From Falsiroseomonas algicola (GTDB lineage Bacteria > Pseudomonadota > Alphaproteobacteria > Acetobacterales > Acetobacteraceae), in contig NZ_JAAIKB010000007.1 of assembly GCF_011040385.1 (NCBI RefSeq), forward strand, positions 1 to 64,000: 64,000 nucleotides of DNA, read 5' to 3'. Shown in pieces: positions 35,395-45,054 of this stretch. The translations under genes and the position numbers were made by a program. Each line of letters begins with the position of its first letter. Positions within the stretch are counted from its first letter, which is position 1. The notes beneath the pieces are model-generated. The model made no database searches, was not told where the DNA came from, and saw only the letters and a list, made by a program, of their open reading frames with translations.

Positions 35395-36600
35395 TCAGAG
35401 GCCGAGCCGGTCCAGCGGAATCGCCTCCACCACAGCGCCTTCCGGCAGCGCGGGGGCGTAGGGCGCACGCAGGATCAGGCATTCCGCCCGCGCCAGCGTC
35501 TTCAGCATCGACGAATCCTGCTGCGGGAAGGGCGTCGCGACCAGGCGGCCGTCGCGGTCGGTGGCCAGCGTCGCGCGCAGGTGGTCGAAGCGCTTGTCGT
35601 TCTCCGGCAGGGGCGCCCCGGCCTGGACCGGGATGGTGGGCGGGGGGCCGGCAGGCGCGCCGGAGAGGGCGGCGAGGGCCGGCATCAGGAACTGCACGGC
35701 GCAGACCATGGCGGAGACGGGGTTGCCCGGCAGACCCAGCACCGGGGTGGCGCCGAGGCGACCCCAGATCAGCGGCTTGCCCGGCCGCATCGCGATCTTC
35801 CAGAAATCCAGCGCGAAGCCGTCCTGCCCCAGCGCGGTCTGGATGAGGTCGTGGTCGCCGACGCTGGCGCCGCCGGTCGTCACCAGCAGGTCGCAGGCGC
35901 GGGCGGCGCTGGCGGTGGCGGCGATCGCCTCCCGGTCATCGGGGGCGATGGGCAGGACCAGGGGATCGCCGCCGCCGGCGCGGACCATCGCGGCGATGGC
36001 ATGGGCATTGCTGCTGACGATGCCGCCGGGGGGGATCGGGTCGCCGGGCAGGGCAATCTCGTCGCCCGTGGCGAGGATGCCGATGCGGGGGCGGCGATGG
36101 ACCATCAGCCAGGGGTGGTTGGCGGCGGCGGCCAGACCGATATCGCGGGCCGTCAGCCGGCGGCCGGGGGCGATCAGCGCCTCGCCCTCGGCGAAGTCGA
36201 GGCCCCGGCGGCGGACCCAGCGGCCGGCGCGCACGGCCTCCCGCACCTCGACCACGCCGTCGGCCGCGACGGCATCTTCCTGGAGAAGGATCCCGTCCGC
36301 GCCTTCCGGGATGAAGGCGCCGGTGAAGATCCGGACCGCCTGGCCGGGGCCGACCGTGCCCTCATAGGGGTGGCCGGCCGGCGCGGATCCCACCACGGCC
36401 AGGCGCGCGCCGAGCGCGGCATCGGTGGCGCGGACGGCATAGCCATCCATGGCGGAGACGTCGGCCGGGGGCTGCGTCAGCCGGGCGACCACGGGCCGCG
36501 CCAGGATGCGCCCCCAGCCTTCCGGCAGCGGCACGGCCTCGGCGGGGGTGGGGCCGAGGCCGGCCAGGATTCGGGCCCTTGCTTCCTCGACCGAGAGCAT
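35395..36600 (-). CDS. moeA: Molybdopterin molybdenumtransferase MoeA
   Basis: Inserts molybdate into adenylylated molybdopterin to form molybdenum cofactor. The 401-residue product shows PPADVSAMDGYAVRATDA near residues 45-60, FTGAFIPEGADGILLQED, ILATGDEIALPGDPIPPGGIVSSN and the catalytic core TTGGASVGDHDLIQTAL, then KPLIWGRLGATPVLGLPGNPVSAMV. A C-terminal domain IV follows. Its start codon overlaps the moaC stop by one base, so the two are coupled. It belongs to the trpG-trpD-trpC-moaC-moeA block. Confidence 0.95.
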   Translation of the reverse strand: MLSVEEARARILAGLGPTPAEAVPLPEGWGRILARPVVARLTQPPADVSAMDGYAVRATDAALGARLAVVGSAPAGHPYEGTVGPGQAVRIFTGAFIPEGADGILLQEDAVAADGVVEVREAVRAGRWVRRRGLDFAEGEALIAPGRRLTARDIGLAAAANHPWLMVHRRPRIGILATGDEIALPGDPIPPGGIVSSNAHAIAAMVRAGGGDPLVLPIAPDDREAIAATASAARACDLLVTTGGASVGDHDLIQTALGQDGFALDFWKIAMRPGKPLIWGRLGATPVLGLPGNPVSAMVCAVQFLMPALAALSGAPAGPPPTIPVQAGAPLPENDKRFDHLRATLATDRDGRLVATPFPQQDSSMLKTLARAECLILRAPYAPALPEGAVVEAIPLDRLGL

Positions 36601-37073
36601 CAGCTCGCCTCGTAAGTCCCGGATTTGCCGCCGGATTTATGGACCAGGCGCACATCCTCGATCCGCATGGCGCGGTCGGCGGCCTTGACCATGTCATAGA
36701 CCGTGAGCGCCGCGACGGTGACGGCGGTCAGCGCTTCCATTTCCACGCCGGTCTGGCCGGTCAGCTTCACCGTCGCCTCGATCTCCACCGCATCGGGCGG
36801 CGCGGGGGTCAGGTCCACCGTGACCTTGGAGATCAGCAGGGGGTGGCAGAGCGGGATCAGGTCGCTGGTCTTCTTGGCGGCCATGATGCCGGCGATGCGC
36901 GCCACGCCCAGCACATCCCCCTTGCCGACCTGGCCGGCCTGGATCAGGGCCAGCGTCTCCGGCGCCATCACCACGCGGCCGCGGGCGGTGGCCGTCCGGC
37001 TGGTCTCCGCCTTGGCGGAAACATCCACCATGGCGGCGCGGCCGGCCTCGTCGAAATGGGTGAGCTTCGTCAC
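36600..37073 (-). CDS. moaC: Cyclic pyranopterin monophosphate synthase MoaC
   Basis: Converts the MoaA product 3',8-cyclo-GTP to cyclic pyranopterin monophosphate in molybdenum cofactor synthesis. The 157-residue product has the family core [35 protein letters not shown] (about residues 80-95), [25 protein letters not shown] and VHKSGGKSG at the end. Length is normal. It sits 7 bp after trpC and touches moeA. moaA is not in the window. Confidence 0.96.
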   Translation of the reverse strand: MTKLTHFDEAGRAAMVDVSAKAETSRTATARGRVVMAPETLALIQAGQVGKGDVLGVARIAGIMAAKKTSDLIPLCHPLLISKVTVDLTPAPPDAVEIEATVKLTGQTGVEMEALTAVTVAALTVYDMVKAADRAMRIEDVRLVHKSGGKSGTYEAS

Positions 37074-37080
37074 GGGGGGC

Positions 37081-37899
37081 TCAGTCGAGGGCGGTGATCA
37101 GTTCCCGCGCCGCCGCCTCCACATCCGGCTGGCGCAGCAGGTGCTCGCCGACCAGCAGGCAGCGGGCGCCGGCGCGGCACATGCGGCGGACGTCGTCGGG
37201 GGTGCGGATGCCGCTCTCGCCGACCGGGATGCGGTCCGCGGGGATCAGCGGGATCAGCTCGTCCGATGTCCCAAGATCGGTCACCAAGGTCTTGAGATTG
37301 CGGTTGTTCACGCCGATCAGCCGCGTCTCCAGCCCCAGCGCCCGATCCAGCTCGCGCCGGTCATGCACCTCCGCCAGCACGGCCATGTCGAGCGAACGCG
37401 CCACGTCCTCCAGCTCCTGCGCCTGGTCGTCGGACAGCGCCGCCAGGATCAGCAGGATGGCATCGGCGCCCATCGCGCGGGCCTCGAAGACCTGCCAGGG
37501 GTGGACCATGAAGTCCTTGCGGAGAACCGGCAGGGAGCAGGCGGCGCGGGCCTGGACCATGTGGCCAAGGTCGCCCTGGAACCAGGGGCCGTCCGTCAGC
37601 ACGGAGAGGCAGGCGGCGCCGGCCTTCTCATAGGCCTGGGCGATGCTGGCGGGCTCGAAGGGGTCGCGGATCAGGCCGCCCGAGGGGGAGGCGCGCTTGA
37701 TCTCGGCGATCAGCCCGACGCGGCCCTCCGCGACCGCGTCGCAGAGGGCGCGGGTGAAGTCGCGCGGCGCATCGCCGGCGGCGGCGCGCTTTTCCATCTC
37801 GGAGAGGGTGACGGCGGCCGAACGCTCCCGCACCTCCTCGTACTTGTCGGCGAGGATGCGGGCCAGCGTGTCGGACATGACGGGGGTGGGGGCGTTCAT
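37081..37899 (-). CDS. trpC: Indole-3-glycerol-phosphate synthase
   Basis: Closes the indole ring from CdRP in tryptophan synthesis. The (beta/alpha)8 protein of 272 residues shows [33 protein letters not shown] near residues 78-92 (catalytic Lys), [50 protein letters not shown] and [14 protein letters not shown]. It is a single-function form with no TrpF fusion. It is placed 8 bp downstream of trpD and 7 bp upstream of moaC, implying one operon. Confidence 0.97.
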   Translation of the reverse strand: MNAPTPVMSDTLARILADKYEEVRERSAAVTLSEMEKRAAAGDAPRDFTRALCDAVAEGRVGLIAEIKRASPSGGLIRDPFEPASIAQAYEKAGAACLSVLTDGPWFQGDLGHMVQARAACSLPVLRKDFMVHPWQVFEARAMGADAILLILAALSDDQAQELEDVARSLDMAVLAEVHDRRELDRALGLETRLIGVNNRNLKTLVTDLGTSDELIPLIPADRIPVGESGIRTPDDVRRMCRAGARCLLVGEHLLRQPDVEAAARELITALD

Positions 37900-37907
37900 C
37901 GGGCTAC

Positions 37908-38933
37908 TCAGGCAGTCGGTTCGGGGGGAGGCGGCGCCGCGGCGGCGCGGAGGCGATTGAGCACACCGAGCGCCGCGCCGCCATCGATGGCGCGCGCGGC
38001 GATCGGCACGGCGTCCCGCAAGGTGGGGGCCGCGCCCGCCACGACCAAGCCGGCCGCGGCATTGAGCAGGACAACATCGCGGTAGGGGCCGGGGGCACCT
38101 TCCAGCAACGCCACCAGGGCGGCTGCGTTCTCCGCGGGGTCGCCGCCGCGCAGCGCCTCGGTCGGCGCATGGGGCAGGCCGGCATCGTCCGGCGAGACCT
38201 CGAACTCCCGGATCGTGCCGTCCTTCAGCTCCACCACCTGGGAGGGGCCGGCGAGGGTCAACTCATCGAGGCCCATGCCATGGACCAGCCAGGCGCGCTC
38301 GGTGCCGAGGCGCCCCAGCGTCTCCGCCATGGGGCGCAGCCATTCCGGGGCGAAGGCGCCGGTCATCTGCCGCTTGACCCGGGCGGGATTCGCGAGCGGC
38401 CCCAGCAGGTTGAAGATGGTGCGGGTGCCGAGTTCCACGCGGGGGCCGGCGGCGTGGCGGAGTGCCGAGTGGTGCCGGGGCGCCATCAGGAAGACCATGC
38501 CGGCTTCCGCCAGCACGGCGGGCAGGCGCTCCAGCGGCGTCTCCATCACGGGGATGCCAAGCGCCGAGAGCGCATCGGCGGCGCCGGAGCGGGAGGAGAG
38601 GGCGCGGTTGCCGTGCTTCGCCACCTTCACGCCGGCGCCGGCCACGACCAGGGCGGCAGCCGTGGAGATGTTCAGCGTGCCGGCGGCGTCGCCGCCCGTG
38701 CCGACGATATCGATGGCATCCGGTGGCGCCTCCACCGCGATCATGCGGGCGCGCATGGCCCGCACCGCGCCGGTCATCTCCGCCACCGTCTCGCCCCGCA
38801 CGCGCATGGCCATCAGCAGGCCGGCGATCTGGGCGGGGGTGGCCTCCCCGGCCATGATCATGCCGAAAGCGGCCTCGGCCTCGCTTTCCGCGAGCCGCTC
38901 GCCCTGCGCGAGGCGCGCCAGGATTTTCTTCAT
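37908..38933 (-). CDS. trpD: Anthranilate phosphoribosyltransferase
   Basis: Joins anthranilate and PRPP in tryptophan synthesis. The 341-residue product has an N-terminal helical bundle ([32 protein letters not shown]) and the PRPP-binding motif [20 protein letters not shown] near residues 77-96. [52 protein letters not shown] and [10 protein letters not shown] follow. All landmarks are intact. It lies 45 bp after trpG on the same strand. Confidence 0.97.
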   Translation of the reverse strand: MKKILARLAQGERLAESEAEAAFGMIMAGEATPAQIAGLLMAMRVRGETVAEMTGAVRAMRARMIAVEAPPDAIDIVGTGGDAAGTLNISTAAALVVAGAGVKVAKHGNRALSSRSGAADALSALGIPVMETPLERLPAVLAEAGMVFLMAPRHHSALRHAAGPRVELGTRTIFNLLGPLANPARVKRQMTGAFAPEWLRPMAETLGRLGTERAWLVHGMGLDELTLAGPSQVVELKDGTIREFEVSPDDAGLPHAPTEALRGGDPAENAAALVALLEGAPGPYRDVVLLNAAAGLVVAGAAPTLRDAVPIAARAIDGGAALGVLNRLRAAAAPPPPEPTA

Positions 38934-38978
38934 GCTGCCGCGGTCTGCATGGCGAAGGTGTCTCGGGGTGCCATTGGG

Positions 38979-39569
38979 TCAGGCGGTAGCGAAGGCGTTG
39001 CGTTGCGCAGCCAGCGCCAGGAAATTGCGCAGCATGTCGTGGCCGTGCTCGCTGGCGATGCTCTCGGGGTGGAACTGCACGCCCCAGATCGGCAGGTCCC
39101 GATGCGCCAGGCCCATGACCAGGCCATCCGAGGTCCGGGCGGTGGGGATCAGCGTCTCGGGCAGGTCCTCCACCACCAGGGAATGGTAGCGGGTGGCGCG
39201 GAAGGGGGAGGGGAGGCCCGCGAAGATGTCCGTGCCGCCATGGGTCACGTCCCAGACCTTGCCATGTACGGGCGTCGGCGCCCGCACCACCTTGCCGCCG
39301 AAGGCCTGGCCGATGGCCTGGTGGCCGAGGCAGACGCCGAGCAGCGGCAGGCGTTCGGCCGCGGCGGCGGCGATGACATCGAGGCAGATGCCCGCCTCGT
39401 TCGGCGTGCAGGGGCCGGGGGAGAGGACGATGGCGTCCGGCTTCAGGGCCAGGGCTTCGTCGGCCGACAGGGAATCATTCCGCCGAACCTCCACCACCGC
39501 TCCAAGGTCGCCCAGGAAGTGGTAGAGATTCCACGTAAAGCTGTCGTAATTGTCGATCAGCAGGATCAT
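38979..39569 (-). CDS. trpG: Anthranilate synthase glutaminase component (TrpG/PabA type)
   Basis: Supplies ammonia from glutamine to the TrpE subunit, and often also to PabB. The 196-residue class I amidotransferase starts [20 protein letters not shown] and has [12 protein letters not shown]. The catalytic triad is C80 ([10 protein letters not shown]) with H167 and E169 (VQFHPES). Its partner trpE is not adjacent; it lies 17 kb away on the same strand across an accessory block. The nearest upstream gene on the strand is the DUF4126 gene, 75 bp off. No trp leader peptide was seen upstream. Confidence 0.95.
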   Translation of the reverse strand: MILLIDNYDSFTWNLYHFLGDLGAVVEVRRNDSLSADEALALKPDAIVLSPGPCTPNEAGICLDVIAAAAAERLPLLGVCLGHQAIGQAFGGKVVRAPTPVHGKVWDVTHGGTDIFAGLPSPFRATRYHSLVVEDLPETLIPTARTSDGLVMGLAHRDLPIWGVQFHPESIASEHGHDMLRNFLALAAQRNAFATA

Positions 39570-39644
39570 GCGGTGGGATGGTCGCCCCGCGCCCGCGGTT
39601 AATCAAGTGTGGCGGAAGCGGGGCGGGGCTGTCCGGCGATCGGG

Positions 39645-40115
39645 TCAGCGGTTCCGGTCGATGGTCAGGGCGACGGTCAGCGCGCCGGCGGCCACGACCA
39701 GCGCATCCTCGATCAACCCGCTGCGCGTCTGGCCGATGCGGGACATGGCCCGCTTGCGGCCATCCAGCGTGAGGTAAGCCAGCGGCACGGCGGCCGCGAC
39801 GGCGACGGCCGCGCCCTGCCGTTCGCGCCCGCGCGGGGCCAAGGCGGCGCCCGCGATCCCGGCGCTCGCGATGCGCGCCAGCAGGCCGAGGAAGACGGTG
39901 CGGTCGGGCGCCGTCTTCATCTTGTCGCCCATCAGTTCCAGCGCGCCCATGGCAAGCGCGCCGAGCTTGAAGACGGGATGGTCGAGCAGCAGGAGCCGCC
40001 CGGGCGTGCGACGACCCGCAAGGCGGGCCGTGGCGATGGTCGCCATCGGGGTCATGGAGCGTGCGCTGGCGACGGCGCCGATCAGCGCGGAGGGAAGCAG
40101 CCCGGATATCGTCAT
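39645..40115 (-). CDS. DUF4126-like membrane protein
   Basis: Predicted inner-membrane protein of unknown function. The ATG at 40115 starts MTISGLLPSALIGAVASARSMTPMATIA, matching the glycine- and alanine-rich opening with an RSMT motif of DUF4126 proteins. Later hydrophobic segments are LAMGALELMGDKM, GLLARIASAGIAGAAL, GAAVAVAAAVPLAYL and EDALVVAAGALTVAL. The product is 156 residues. It is divergent from the GntR gene (74 bp) and lies upstream of trpG. This is one edge of the accessory block that separates trpG from trpE. Confidence 0.65.
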   Translation of the reverse strand: MTISGLLPSALIGAVASARSMTPMATIATARLAGRRTPGRLLLLDHPVFKLGALAMGALELMGDKMKTAPDRTVFLGLLARIASAGIAGAALAPRGRERQGAAVAVAAAVPLAYLTLDGRKRAMSRIGQTRSGLIEDALVVAAGALTVALTIDRNR

Positions 40116-40189
40116 GGCCGTCCAACACCGACGGCCTGAGGGCGTTTCCCGCACACGCGGAATGGATTGACGCCGCCCTGCCATCTGCC

Positions 40190-40879
40190 ATGGTAGATCA
40201 ACACCAACCGGGAACGTCCGCCCTGTCCGTCCTCCGTCCCTTCACCGAGACCGACCTCCAGTCGCTCGCCGCCCGCGCCTATGCGCGGATCCGGGAGGCG
40301 ATCGTGGCCGGCAGCCTGGCGCCGGGCCAGCGCATCTCCGAACGCGGCCTGGCCGCGGCGCTCGACATCTCCGCCCAGCCGGTGCGGGAGGCGCTGCGGC
40401 GGCTCGAGGTCGAGGGGATGGTGGAAACGAGGCCCCGCAGCGGGACCTATGTGGCGGATCTCGGCCGGGACCGGCTGTTCGAGATCGGGCTGATCCGCGC
40501 GACGCTGGAAGCGGTCTCCGCCCGGCTGGCGGCGGAACGCGCGACGGCGGCCGACCACGCGGCGATGCGGGCCAGGCTGGAGGCGATCGCGGGCGCGATG
40601 CGGAGCGAGGATGCGGCCGCGGTGACGCTGGCGAACGAAGCGCTGCACGATGCGATCCACGCCGCCGCCGCCAGCCGCGACGTGACGCGGCTGCTGGAGG
40701 GGCTGCGCGCCTATGACCACCTGACGCGGGAGCGGATCCTCTCCACCGCCGAGGAACGCGCCACCGCGCTGGCGGAACACCAGGCGATCGTGGACGCCAT
40801 CATCGCGGGCGAGCCCCAGGCGGCGGAGGCCGCGATGAAGGCGCATGCCTTGCGATCACTATCCGTCGCCCTGCCCTGA
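40190..40879 (+). CDS. GntR-family (FadR/FCD subfamily) transcriptional regulator
   Basis: Likely controls the adjacent catabolic cluster, with a pathway sugar acid or aldol as effector. The start is the ATG at 40190 (MVDQHQPG). The winged helix is at about residues 25-90 (ARAYARIREAIVAGSLAPGQRISERGLAAALDISAQPVREALRRLEVEGMVETRPRSG is the pattern, with PVREALRRL as the recognition helix). The C-terminal FCD domain carries the metal-type acid and histidine pattern (EALHDAIHAAAASRD, then HLTRERIL). The 229-residue size is typical. It is 36 bp upstream of the first binding-protein gene. Confidence 0.9.
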   Translation: MVDQHQPGTSALSVLRPFTETDLQSLAARAYARIREAIVAGSLAPGQRISERGLAAALDISAQPVREALRRLEVEGMVETRPRSGTYVADLGRDRLFEIGLIRATLEAVSARLAAERATAADHAAMRARLEAIAGAMRSEDAAAVTLANEALHDAIHAAAASRDVTRLLEGLRAYDHLTRERILSTAEERATALAEHQAIVDAIIAGEPQAAEAAMKAHALRSLSVALP

Positions 40880-40915
40880 CGGGGCGGCGTCAACGCATCG
40901 AGGGAGGAAAGAACA

Positions 40916-41881
40916 ATGAACCGTCGCCACCTGCTGGGGGCGCTTGCCGCCGCCGCGCTGCCGCTGCCGGCCTTCGCCCAGGCCCGCGCCTGGCCGTCCC
41001 AGCCCATCCGCGTGATCATCCCCTTCGCCGCCGGCGTGACCGATACGCTCGGCCGGCTGGTGACGCAGGAGATGGGCCGCCGTCTTGGCCAGACCTTCGT
41101 GGCGGAGAACCGGCCCGGCGCGGGCGGGAATATCGGCGCGGAGGCCTGCGCGCGCGCGACGCCCGATGGCAACACCATCTGCATGGGCACGATCAGCAGC
41201 CACGCGATCAACCCCGCCATCATGGCGCGGATGCCCTATGACAATCTGCGCGACTTCGCGCCGATCACGCAGCTCTCGCACCAGCCCAATGCGCTGGTCA
41301 TCAACAACGACGTGCCGGCGCGGAATCTGGCCGAGTTCATCGCGCTGGTGAAGGCGCGGCCGGGCTTCTACAGCTACGCCACCTCCGGCGTCGGCACCTC
41401 CACCCATCTGGCCGGCGAATCCTTCGCCCAGCTGGTGGGCGCGGAAGTGGTGCATGTGCCCTATCGCGGCAGCGGCGGCGTGATGACGGCGGTGATGTCG
41501 GGCGAGACGCCGATGTCCTTCGACAACCTGTCCTCGGTTCTGCCGCTGGCCCGCGAAGGCCGCGTCAGGCTGATCGGCGTCGGAGCCAAGGAACGCATCG
41601 CGGCGGCGCCGGACGTGCCCGCGATTGCGGAGGCGCTGCCGGGCTTCGAGAGCCTGTCCTGGCACGGCCTCTTCGCCCCCGCCAACACCCCGCCCGCGAT
41701 CGTGACGCGGCTGCATGCGGAAGCGGTGGCGGCGCTGCGGGAGCCGGCGCTGGCGGCGCGGCTGACGGAGCTGGGCTTCACGCTGGTCGGCAGCAGCCCG
41801 GACGAGTTCAGGGCCTTCATCGCGGCGGAAACGCGGCGCTGGGGCGACGTGGCGCGGCGCGCCAATCTTCGGGTGGAGTGA
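40916..41881 (+). CDS. Bug/TctC-family periplasmic substrate-binding protein
   Basis: Binds a small carboxylate in the periplasm, usually for a tripartite tricarboxylate transporter. The 321-residue protein has a signal peptide of the twin-arginine-like form MNRRHLLGALAAAALPLPAFAQA. WPSQPIRVIIPFAAGVTDTLGRL, ENRPGAGGNIGAEACARATPDG and VVHVPYRGSGGVMTAVMSGETPM are all Bug landmarks. A GGGAGGAA site precedes the ATG. No TctA or TctB membrane gene is in the window, so it is an orphan receptor. It is followed 7 bp later by a DapA-family gene. Confidence 0.9.
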   Translation: MNRRHLLGALAAAALPLPAFAQARAWPSQPIRVIIPFAAGVTDTLGRLVTQEMGRRLGQTFVAENRPGAGGNIGAEACARATPDGNTICMGTISSHAINPAIMARMPYDNLRDFAPITQLSHQPNALVINNDVPARNLAEFIALVKARPGFYSYATSGVGTSTHLAGESFAQLVGAEVVHVPYRGSGGVMTAVMSGETPMSFDNLSSVLPLAREGRVRLIGVGAKERIAAAPDVPAIAEALPGFESLSWHGLFAPANTPPAIVTRLHAEAVAALREPALAARLTELGFTLVGSSPDEFRAFIAAETRRWGDVARRANLRVE

Positions 41882-41888
41882 GAGACTG

Positions 41889-42797
41889 ATGGCAGTATCG
41901 GCACGCGTGGCGGCGGCGCTGCGCGGCGTTTCCGGCATCCTGGTCACGCCCTTCGATGGCGATGACCAGCCGGTGCCGGGGAAGCTCTCGCCCATCATCG
42001 ATCGCGCGGTCGGCGCCGGCATCGGGGCGCTGACGGTCAACGGCAATACCTCCGAGTTCTACGGCCTGACGCTGGAGGAGGCGCGGCGCATGCAGGCCGC
42101 GGTGCCGGGGCTGGTCGGCGGCCGCGCCATCGTGGTGGCGGGCGTGGGACGCAGCGTGAAGGAGGCGGCGTCGCTCGCGAAGGCGGCGAAGGCGGATGGC
42201 TGCGACGCCATCATGATCCACCAGCCGCCGGACCCCTTCCGCGCGCCGCGCGGTGTGGCGGCCTATGTGGAGCGGGTGGCGGAGGCGGCGGATGGGCTGC
42301 CGGTGCTGCTGTATCTCCGGGATGACAGCGGCGGGCTCGATGCCATCGCGCGGCTCTGCGCGGTGCCGGGGGTGGCCGGCGTGAAATGGGCGACGCCGAA
42401 CCTGCTGACGCTGGCGGCGGCCCGGCGCGCGGCGCCGCACCTCGCCTGGATCTGCGGGCTCGCGGAGCCCTGGGCGCCGCCGATGACGGCGATGGGGGCG
42501 CGCGGATTTACGTCGGGCGTCATCAACGTGGCGCCGCATCTGTCGATGGCGGTGCTCCGTGCGCTGGAGGCGGGCGATTTCGAGGCGGCAGACCGCGCCG
42601 TGCTGGCGATCGAGAGCTTCGAGAAGTTGCGGGCGCAGGAAGGCAATGGCGCCAATGTCTCCGTCGTGAAGGCGTCGCTGGCGCTCAAGGGCGAGGATGT
42701 CGGTGCGGCGCGACCGCCCGCGGCCTGGCCGCTGGCGCCGGCGGCGACGGATGCGCTGCGCGGCGTGCTGGCCGGGTGGCAGAAGGCGAGCGGCTGA
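41889..42797 (+). CDS. DapA/NAL-family class I aldolase or dehydratase
   Basis: Lyase or dehydratase acting on a 2-keto acid through a Schiff base, probably in sugar-acid catabolism and not in lysine synthesis. The 302-residue barrel shows SGILVTPFDGDDQPV, LTVNGNTSEFYGLTLEEARRM (about residues 45-65), VVAGVGRSVKEA, LLYLRDD carrying the active-site Tyr, and GVKWATPN with the Schiff-base Lys near residue 160. The YLRD and GVKWA variants differ from true DapA. It lies between two binding-protein genes and near an enolase-superfamily enzyme, which fits a dehydratase-then-aldolase route. Confidence 0.85.
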   Translation: MAVSARVAAALRGVSGILVTPFDGDDQPVPGKLSPIIDRAVGAGIGALTVNGNTSEFYGLTLEEARRMQAAVPGLVGGRAIVVAGVGRSVKEAASLAKAAKADGCDAIMIHQPPDPFRAPRGVAAYVERVAEAADGLPVLLYLRDDSGGLDAIARLCAVPGVAGVKWATPNLLTLAAARRAAPHLAWICGLAEPWAPPMTAMGARGFTSGVINVAPHLSMAVLRALEAGDFEAADRAVLAIESFEKLRAQEGNGANVSVVKASLALKGEDVGAARPPAAWPLAPAATDALRGVLAGWQKASG

Positions 42798-42860
42798 CGC
42801 CGCCGCCGGGTTGGGACAAGAACGCCGGCTGAAGTAGCCGGTTGGGGAAGGAAACGTGTC

Positions 42861-43823
42861 ATGAAGCGACGCCTGCTGGGCGCGCTCTCCGCGCTGCTGT
42901 TCGTGCTGCCCGCGGCGGCGGCGGATCTGCCGGAGCGCCCGATCCGCATCATCGTGCCCGCGCCGCCGGGCGGCACCAGCGACATCATGGCGCGGGTGCT
43001 GGCGGAGGCCGCGGGGCCGCTGCTGCCGCGCGGCGCGGTTGTGGAGAACCGCGGCGGGGCCGGCGGCAACATCGCCGCCGCCGAGGTCGCGCGCGCGGTC
43101 GCGGATGGCACGACCATCCTGCAATGCAGCTTCGGTCCCTGCGGCGCGAACCCCTCGCTCTACGCCAATCCGGGCTATGACCTGCTGCGGGACCTGGCGC
43201 CCGTCATCCTGACCGGCGCGGTGCGCAACGTGATGAGCGTGCGGCGCGACCTGCCGGCGCAGAACGTGCAGGAATTGCTGGCGCTGGCCCGCGCGCGGCC
43301 GGGGGCGCTGACCTATGGGTCGTCGGGCGTCGGCGCCTCCAACCACATCGGACCGGAACTGCTGCGGTCGCTCACGGGGATCGAGATGCAGCACGTGCCC
43401 TATCGCGGATCGGGGCCGGCGACGACCGACCTGATCGCGGGGCGCATCGACGTCTTCTTCGACAATCTCCCCTCCATCCTGCCGCATATCCGCGCCGGCG
43501 CGGTGCGGCCGATGGCGGCGGTCTCCGCGGCGCGGCTGCCGGAACTGCCGGACCTCCCGACCTTCGCCGAACAGGGCGTGGAGGGCATGGCGATCGACAG
43601 CTGGTTCGGCTTTCTCGCGCCCATGCGCACGCCTTCCCCCGCCATCGCCGCGCTGAACGCCGCCTTCGGCCGCGCGCTGGAGAATGAGGCGGTGCGGCGG
43701 CGGCTCGCGGAACTCGGCGTCGTCGTGCTGGGCGGCACGCCGGAGCAGATGGACACCTATATGCGCGGCGAAGTCGCGCGCTGGGCCGACGTGGTTCGCA
43801 AGCAGGGGATCCGCGCGGAATGA
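42861..43823 (+). CDS. Bug/TctC-family periplasmic substrate-binding protein
   Basis: Second receptor of the cluster, 320 residues. The signal peptide MKRRLLGALSALLFVLPAAAA is followed by LPERPIRIIVPAPPGGTSDIMARVL, VENRGGAGGNIAAAEVARAVADG, MQHVPYRGSGPATTDLIAGRIDVFFDNLPS and EQGVEGMAIDSWFGFLAP. These are canonical Bug motifs. It overlaps the next gene by 4 bp (ATGA). As with the first receptor, no cognate membrane subunits lie nearby. It may bind the substrate or an intermediate of the DapA and enolase-superfamily pair. Confidence 0.9.
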   Translation: MKRRLLGALSALLFVLPAAAADLPERPIRIIVPAPPGGTSDIMARVLAEAAGPLLPRGAVVENRGGAGGNIAAAEVARAVADGTTILQCSFGPCGANPSLYANPGYDLLRDLAPVILTGAVRNVMSVRRDLPAQNVQELLALARARPGALTYGSSGVGASNHIGPELLRSLTGIEMQHVPYRGSGPATTDLIAGRIDVFFDNLPSILPHIRAGAVRPMAAVSAARLPELPDLPTFAEQGVEGMAIDSWFGFLAPMRTPSPAIAALNAAFGRALENEAVRRRLAELGVVVLGGTPEQMDTYMRGEVARWADVVRKQGIRAE

Positions 43824-45025
43824 GCGCTTCGTCGAAGATCACCTGCGTCCGCACGCTGCGGGTGCCGGAACGCGCCAATCTCTGCTGGGTGGAGATCGAG
43901 ACGGCGGAAGGCCTCACCGGCCTTGGCGAGGCGTTCCGGGGCGCCGCGGCGGTGGAGGGGCAGATCCATGACCTCGTCGCGCCCTATCTGCTGGGCCGCG
44001 ATGCGCGGGACATCGAGCGGCACCATCGCTTCCTGATGACGCCCTATGTCGGCTTCGGGGCTTCCAGCGCCGAAATGCGTGCGGCCTCGGCCGTCGATAT
44101 CGCGCTGTGGGATCTGGCGGGGCAGCGGCTCGGCGTGCCCGTCCATGAAGCGCTCGGCGGCCTCTCCCGCGACCGCATCCGCGCCTACAACACCTGCGCG
44201 GGCTACGACTACAATTCCCGCCCCAACCGGCGGGAGGTGCAGGGCGCGGAGGATCGCGCCGGCCCCTATGACGACCAGGTCGCCTTCATGAACGCCCCCG
44301 ACGAGCTGGCGCATTCGCTGCTCGAGGAAGGGTTCACCGCCATGAAGATCTGGCCCTTCGACATCCATGCGGCGGAATCGGGCGGGCAGCTCATCAACCT
44401 CGATGCGCTGAACAAGGGCATGGAGCTCTTCGAGAAGATCAGGGCCGCCGTGGGCGACCGGATGGAGGTGATGGCGGAGCTGCACTCCATGTGGTCGCTG
44501 CCGGCGGCATCGCGCATCTGCAACGCGCTCGCGCCCATCCGGCCCTTCTGGGTGGAGGACCCGATCCTCAAGATGGATGACACGGCGGCGCTGGCCGAAT
44601 TGCGGCGCATGGCACCGGGCGTGCCGATCTGCGCCAGTGAAACCCTCGGCGGCAAGGTGGCGTTCCGGGACCTTCTGGTGGCTGGCGCCACCGACATCGT
44701 CATGGTGGACCTGACCTGGTGCGGAGGGCTGACGGAGGCGCGGAAGATCGCGGCCATGGCGGAAGCCTGGGCGCGGCCGGTGGCGCCGCACGATTGCACG
44801 GGGCCGGTGACGCTGGTGGCGTCGCTCCACTTCGCGCTGCACGCCGCGACGGCGATCTTCCAGGAGGTGGTGCGGGCGACGCTGGCCACCTGGTACCGGG
44901 ATCTGGTGACGGTGCTGCCGCGGGTGGAGCGGGGCTACTGCCTGCCCATGCAGGGGCCGGGGCTGGGGACGGCGCTGCAGCCGGACACGCGCAAGCGGGC
45001 GAGCGTGCGGGAAAGCCGGGCCTAG
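43820..45025 (+). CDS. Mandelate racemase / muconate lactonising-type enolase superfamily enzyme
   Basis: Probably an acid-sugar dehydratase or racemase. The 401-residue protein has the N-terminal capping domain (about 1-125) and the barrel with a KxW-type base site (FTAMKIWPFD). Metal ligands are the acidic residues of AELHSMW, WVEDPI and ASETLGG (about residues 220, 246 and 272), with PHDCTGP holding the His acid/base of the MR subgroup. The 4-bp overlap with the binding-protein gene and the GntR regulator upstream point to one sugar-acid operon. The exact substrate cannot be deduced. Confidence 0.85.
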   Translation: MSASSKITCVRTLRVPERANLCWVEIETAEGLTGLGEAFRGAAAVEGQIHDLVAPYLLGRDARDIERHHRFLMTPYVGFGASSAEMRAASAVDIALWDLAGQRLGVPVHEALGGLSRDRIRAYNTCAGYDYNSRPNRREVQGAEDRAGPYDDQVAFMNAPDELAHSLLEEGFTAMKIWPFDIHAAESGGQLINLDALNKGMELFEKIRAAVGDRMEVMAELHSMWSLPAASRICNALAPIRPFWVEDPILKMDDTAALAELRRMAPGVPICASETLGGKVAFRDLLVAGATDIVMVDLTWCGGLTEARKIAAMAEAWARPVAPHDCTGPVTLVASLHFALHAATAIFQEVVRATLATWYRDLVTVLPRVERGYCLPMQGPGLGTALQPDTRKRASVRESRA

Positions 45026-45054
45026 GCCACCGAAGGATCGACCTCGACGCCGCG